DNA of 64,000 nt, taken from the NCBI GenBank assembly GCA_020809425.1, contig JAGGDC010000006.1:1-64000 (forward strand), read 5' to 3'. Shown here in pieces: positions 63,921 through 64,000 of this stretch. Source of the DNA: Candidatus Synoicihabitans palmerolidicus (GTDB lineage: Bacteria > Verrucomicrobiota > Verrucomicrobiia > Opitutales > Opitutaceae). The notes below the pieces were generated by a model, which saw nothing but the letters and a program-made list of their open reading frames with translations, ran no database searches and was not told the DNA's origin. A program made the position numbers and the translations under genes. Every line of letters starts with the position of its first letter. The stretch's first letter is position 1.

Positions 63921-64000
63921 CTGGAGAGCATCGCGTTCGAAATCACCAGCTCTGGCGCCGACTCATTTGGTATATTCCCCGTGAGCTGGATGGGAACTGC
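60656..64000 (-). CDS. Trans-AT PKS, C-terminal end of an upstream protein (start of module A), partial
   Basis: The frame is open to the right edge, so the true start lies outside the window. About 1,114 codons are visible. A KS begins near 63910 with D-T-A-C-S-S-S, H-G-T-G-T and N-I-G-H all present. A DH follows (about 62110-61370) with H-A-V-G-E-T-A-V-L-P and F-D-G-A-L-Q, so both catalytic motifs are intact. The remaining 220 residues are the structural (non-catalytic) half of a ketoreductase and end abruptly at the TGA at 60656. The catalytic half opens the next ORF. Methyltransferase and ACP functions for the module are also on the next protein. Upstream modules and the starter machinery are expected beyond the window. 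Confidence 0.93.
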   Translation of the reverse strand, partial: AVPIQLTGNIPNESAPELVISNAMLSSAGPEPIAIVGMAGQYAGANNLEEFWGNLVAGRDCVTEIPPSRWPMEGFFSEDRREPLRSYSRWGGLLEDPTGFDPMFFNCSPREADLMDPQQRLFLMTAYHALENAGYGDRSLDDQRCAVYVGVCGGDYEAHLTRCDDWGDAGAFTGTATAVLAGRIAYLLNLKGAGVAVDTACSSSLVAIHLACESLRAGSCSMALTGGVTVLSSERFYIWASKTGMLSATGRCRTFGADADGIVPAEGVGIVVLKRLSDAVSDGDHIHGVIMGSGINQNGRTNGITAPSSPAQTELESQVYRDFSIDPETLDYVECHGTGTRLGDPMEVAALTDTFRRFTSREAFCALGSVKTNIGHALAASGVAGVLKVLLALRHDEIPATLHCAEVNPHLGLDRSPFLLTQELRAWRPRQDRPRRAAVSAFGFSGANAHLVIEEAPLRAADTRGDYIPWHVFTVSGLTPTALRRRLADLGEWLESPLGRVASPADVSFTLNLGRSHFDQRHVIIADSLAGLLRQVRADLLDDAFDERRANSTAAAMRHAERELLKRPREVETAREWAELYLQGATLDWAEWHAARAGRRIVMPGYPFELRRCWIERAGDAGDAAGRSEFRRTFSASEPVLAQHAVGETAVLPGAASVALAWLGAEQSKPGLPVTFHDVVWLRPLRAAKGQDLSVVVCTEKTANGGRFGVDRSDTGERAVQGEVRWNEAPMPLADLDVAAIRARCTSKIEVAEFYERVAAAGVVYGPYFKVLREFAVGSGEALGRVELDPEFAGEAGHAGIHPALFDGALQVAAGLSYADPRAAGEFRYPFGFQKMICTSVWPAGLWVFASGSPETGVSLELADDAGLVVAKLTGYVTRAPQRTISPIIPLPSYVPGWEERMLETSDKPASQDAVWLVERSETAVETALMERHPALTRIRLGRESRQTDGRSWEVNVADASGWTMLPDGLTRPRTIYFSPGQISPDDYAEEIDCVREAKIVGVLALFRLVQFLQSRDWWREPLELRVILRGVWTISNEVESAPYFSAIPGLVGSIGREYPEITVVCVDVGVGREDGTAMARAVAEEPAQRTSPRVAWRNGRRYEGTLRAMEEPV

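Noticed and set aside
1-64000. tRNA, rRNA, CRISPR arrays or riboswitches
   Set aside because: None were seen. Intergenic space is almost absent outside 1763-2190 and 11411-11518.

Overview
The window is one end of a very large trans-acyltransferase (trans-AT) polyketide synthase (PKS) gene cluster, almost all on the minus strand. Three giant ORFs (the first runs off the right edge) carry ten consecutive extension modules with no integrated AT domains. The same strand supplies the trans-acting parts: a malonyl-CoA AT, an AT-like acyl hydrolase, a PfaD/PksE-type enoyl reductase, a phosphopantetheinyl transferase, a complete HMG-CoA-synthase (beta-branching) cassette and a NodU-type O-carbamoyltransferase. 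Moderately high GC, a decayed insertion sequence at the edge and many broken accessory genes suggest a host-associated bacterium undergoing gene decay.

The module order fits the known structure of palmerolide A, a V-ATPase-inhibiting macrolide from the Antarctic ascidian Synoicum adareanum. Predicted features match in order: C20 methyl, C19 oxygen, C17 beta-branch, C14 olefin, reduced C12-C13, C10 hydroxyl from a luciferase-like monooxygenase, C11 oxygen (carbamoylated), C8 olefin, C7 hydroxyl, reduced C4-C5, C2 olefin, and release by a condensation-like domain. From memory of the literature, this is the pal cluster of the verrucomicrobium Candidatus Synoicihabitans palmerolidicus, reported in several copies per genome. 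No database search was possible, so the organism and copy are inferences.

Layout: 1-1762, decayed IS with 14-bp inverted repeats. 1763-2190, no recognisable gene. 2191-11410 (minus), carbamoyltransferase, broken GT25 glycosyltransferase, ECH2, ECH1, HMG-CoA synthase, decarboxylating KS, ACP, enoyl reductase, phosphopantetheinyl transferase (transcribed in the reverse of this order). 11519-16199 (plus), four broken genes: a PotD-like binding lipoprotein, an SPFH protein, a cyclic-peptide-type ABC exporter and a GT32 glycosyltransferase. 16215-18262 (minus), broken epimerase and lactone-oxidase-like genes. 18259-20078, acyl hydrolase and AT. 20085-64000, the assembly line.

The synthase and its trans-acting factors are intact: about 44 kb of PKS has no stop or frameshift. 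Every gene not needed to build the carbamoylated polyketide carries nonsense codons or 1-nt indels. The most unusual points are this selective decay, a ketoreductase split exactly between two translationally coupled ORFs, an enoyl-CoA hydratase domain and a luciferase-like domain embedded in the assembly line, and a terminal domain whose motifs look like a BAHD acyltransferase rather than an ordinary NRPS condensation domain or thioesterase.
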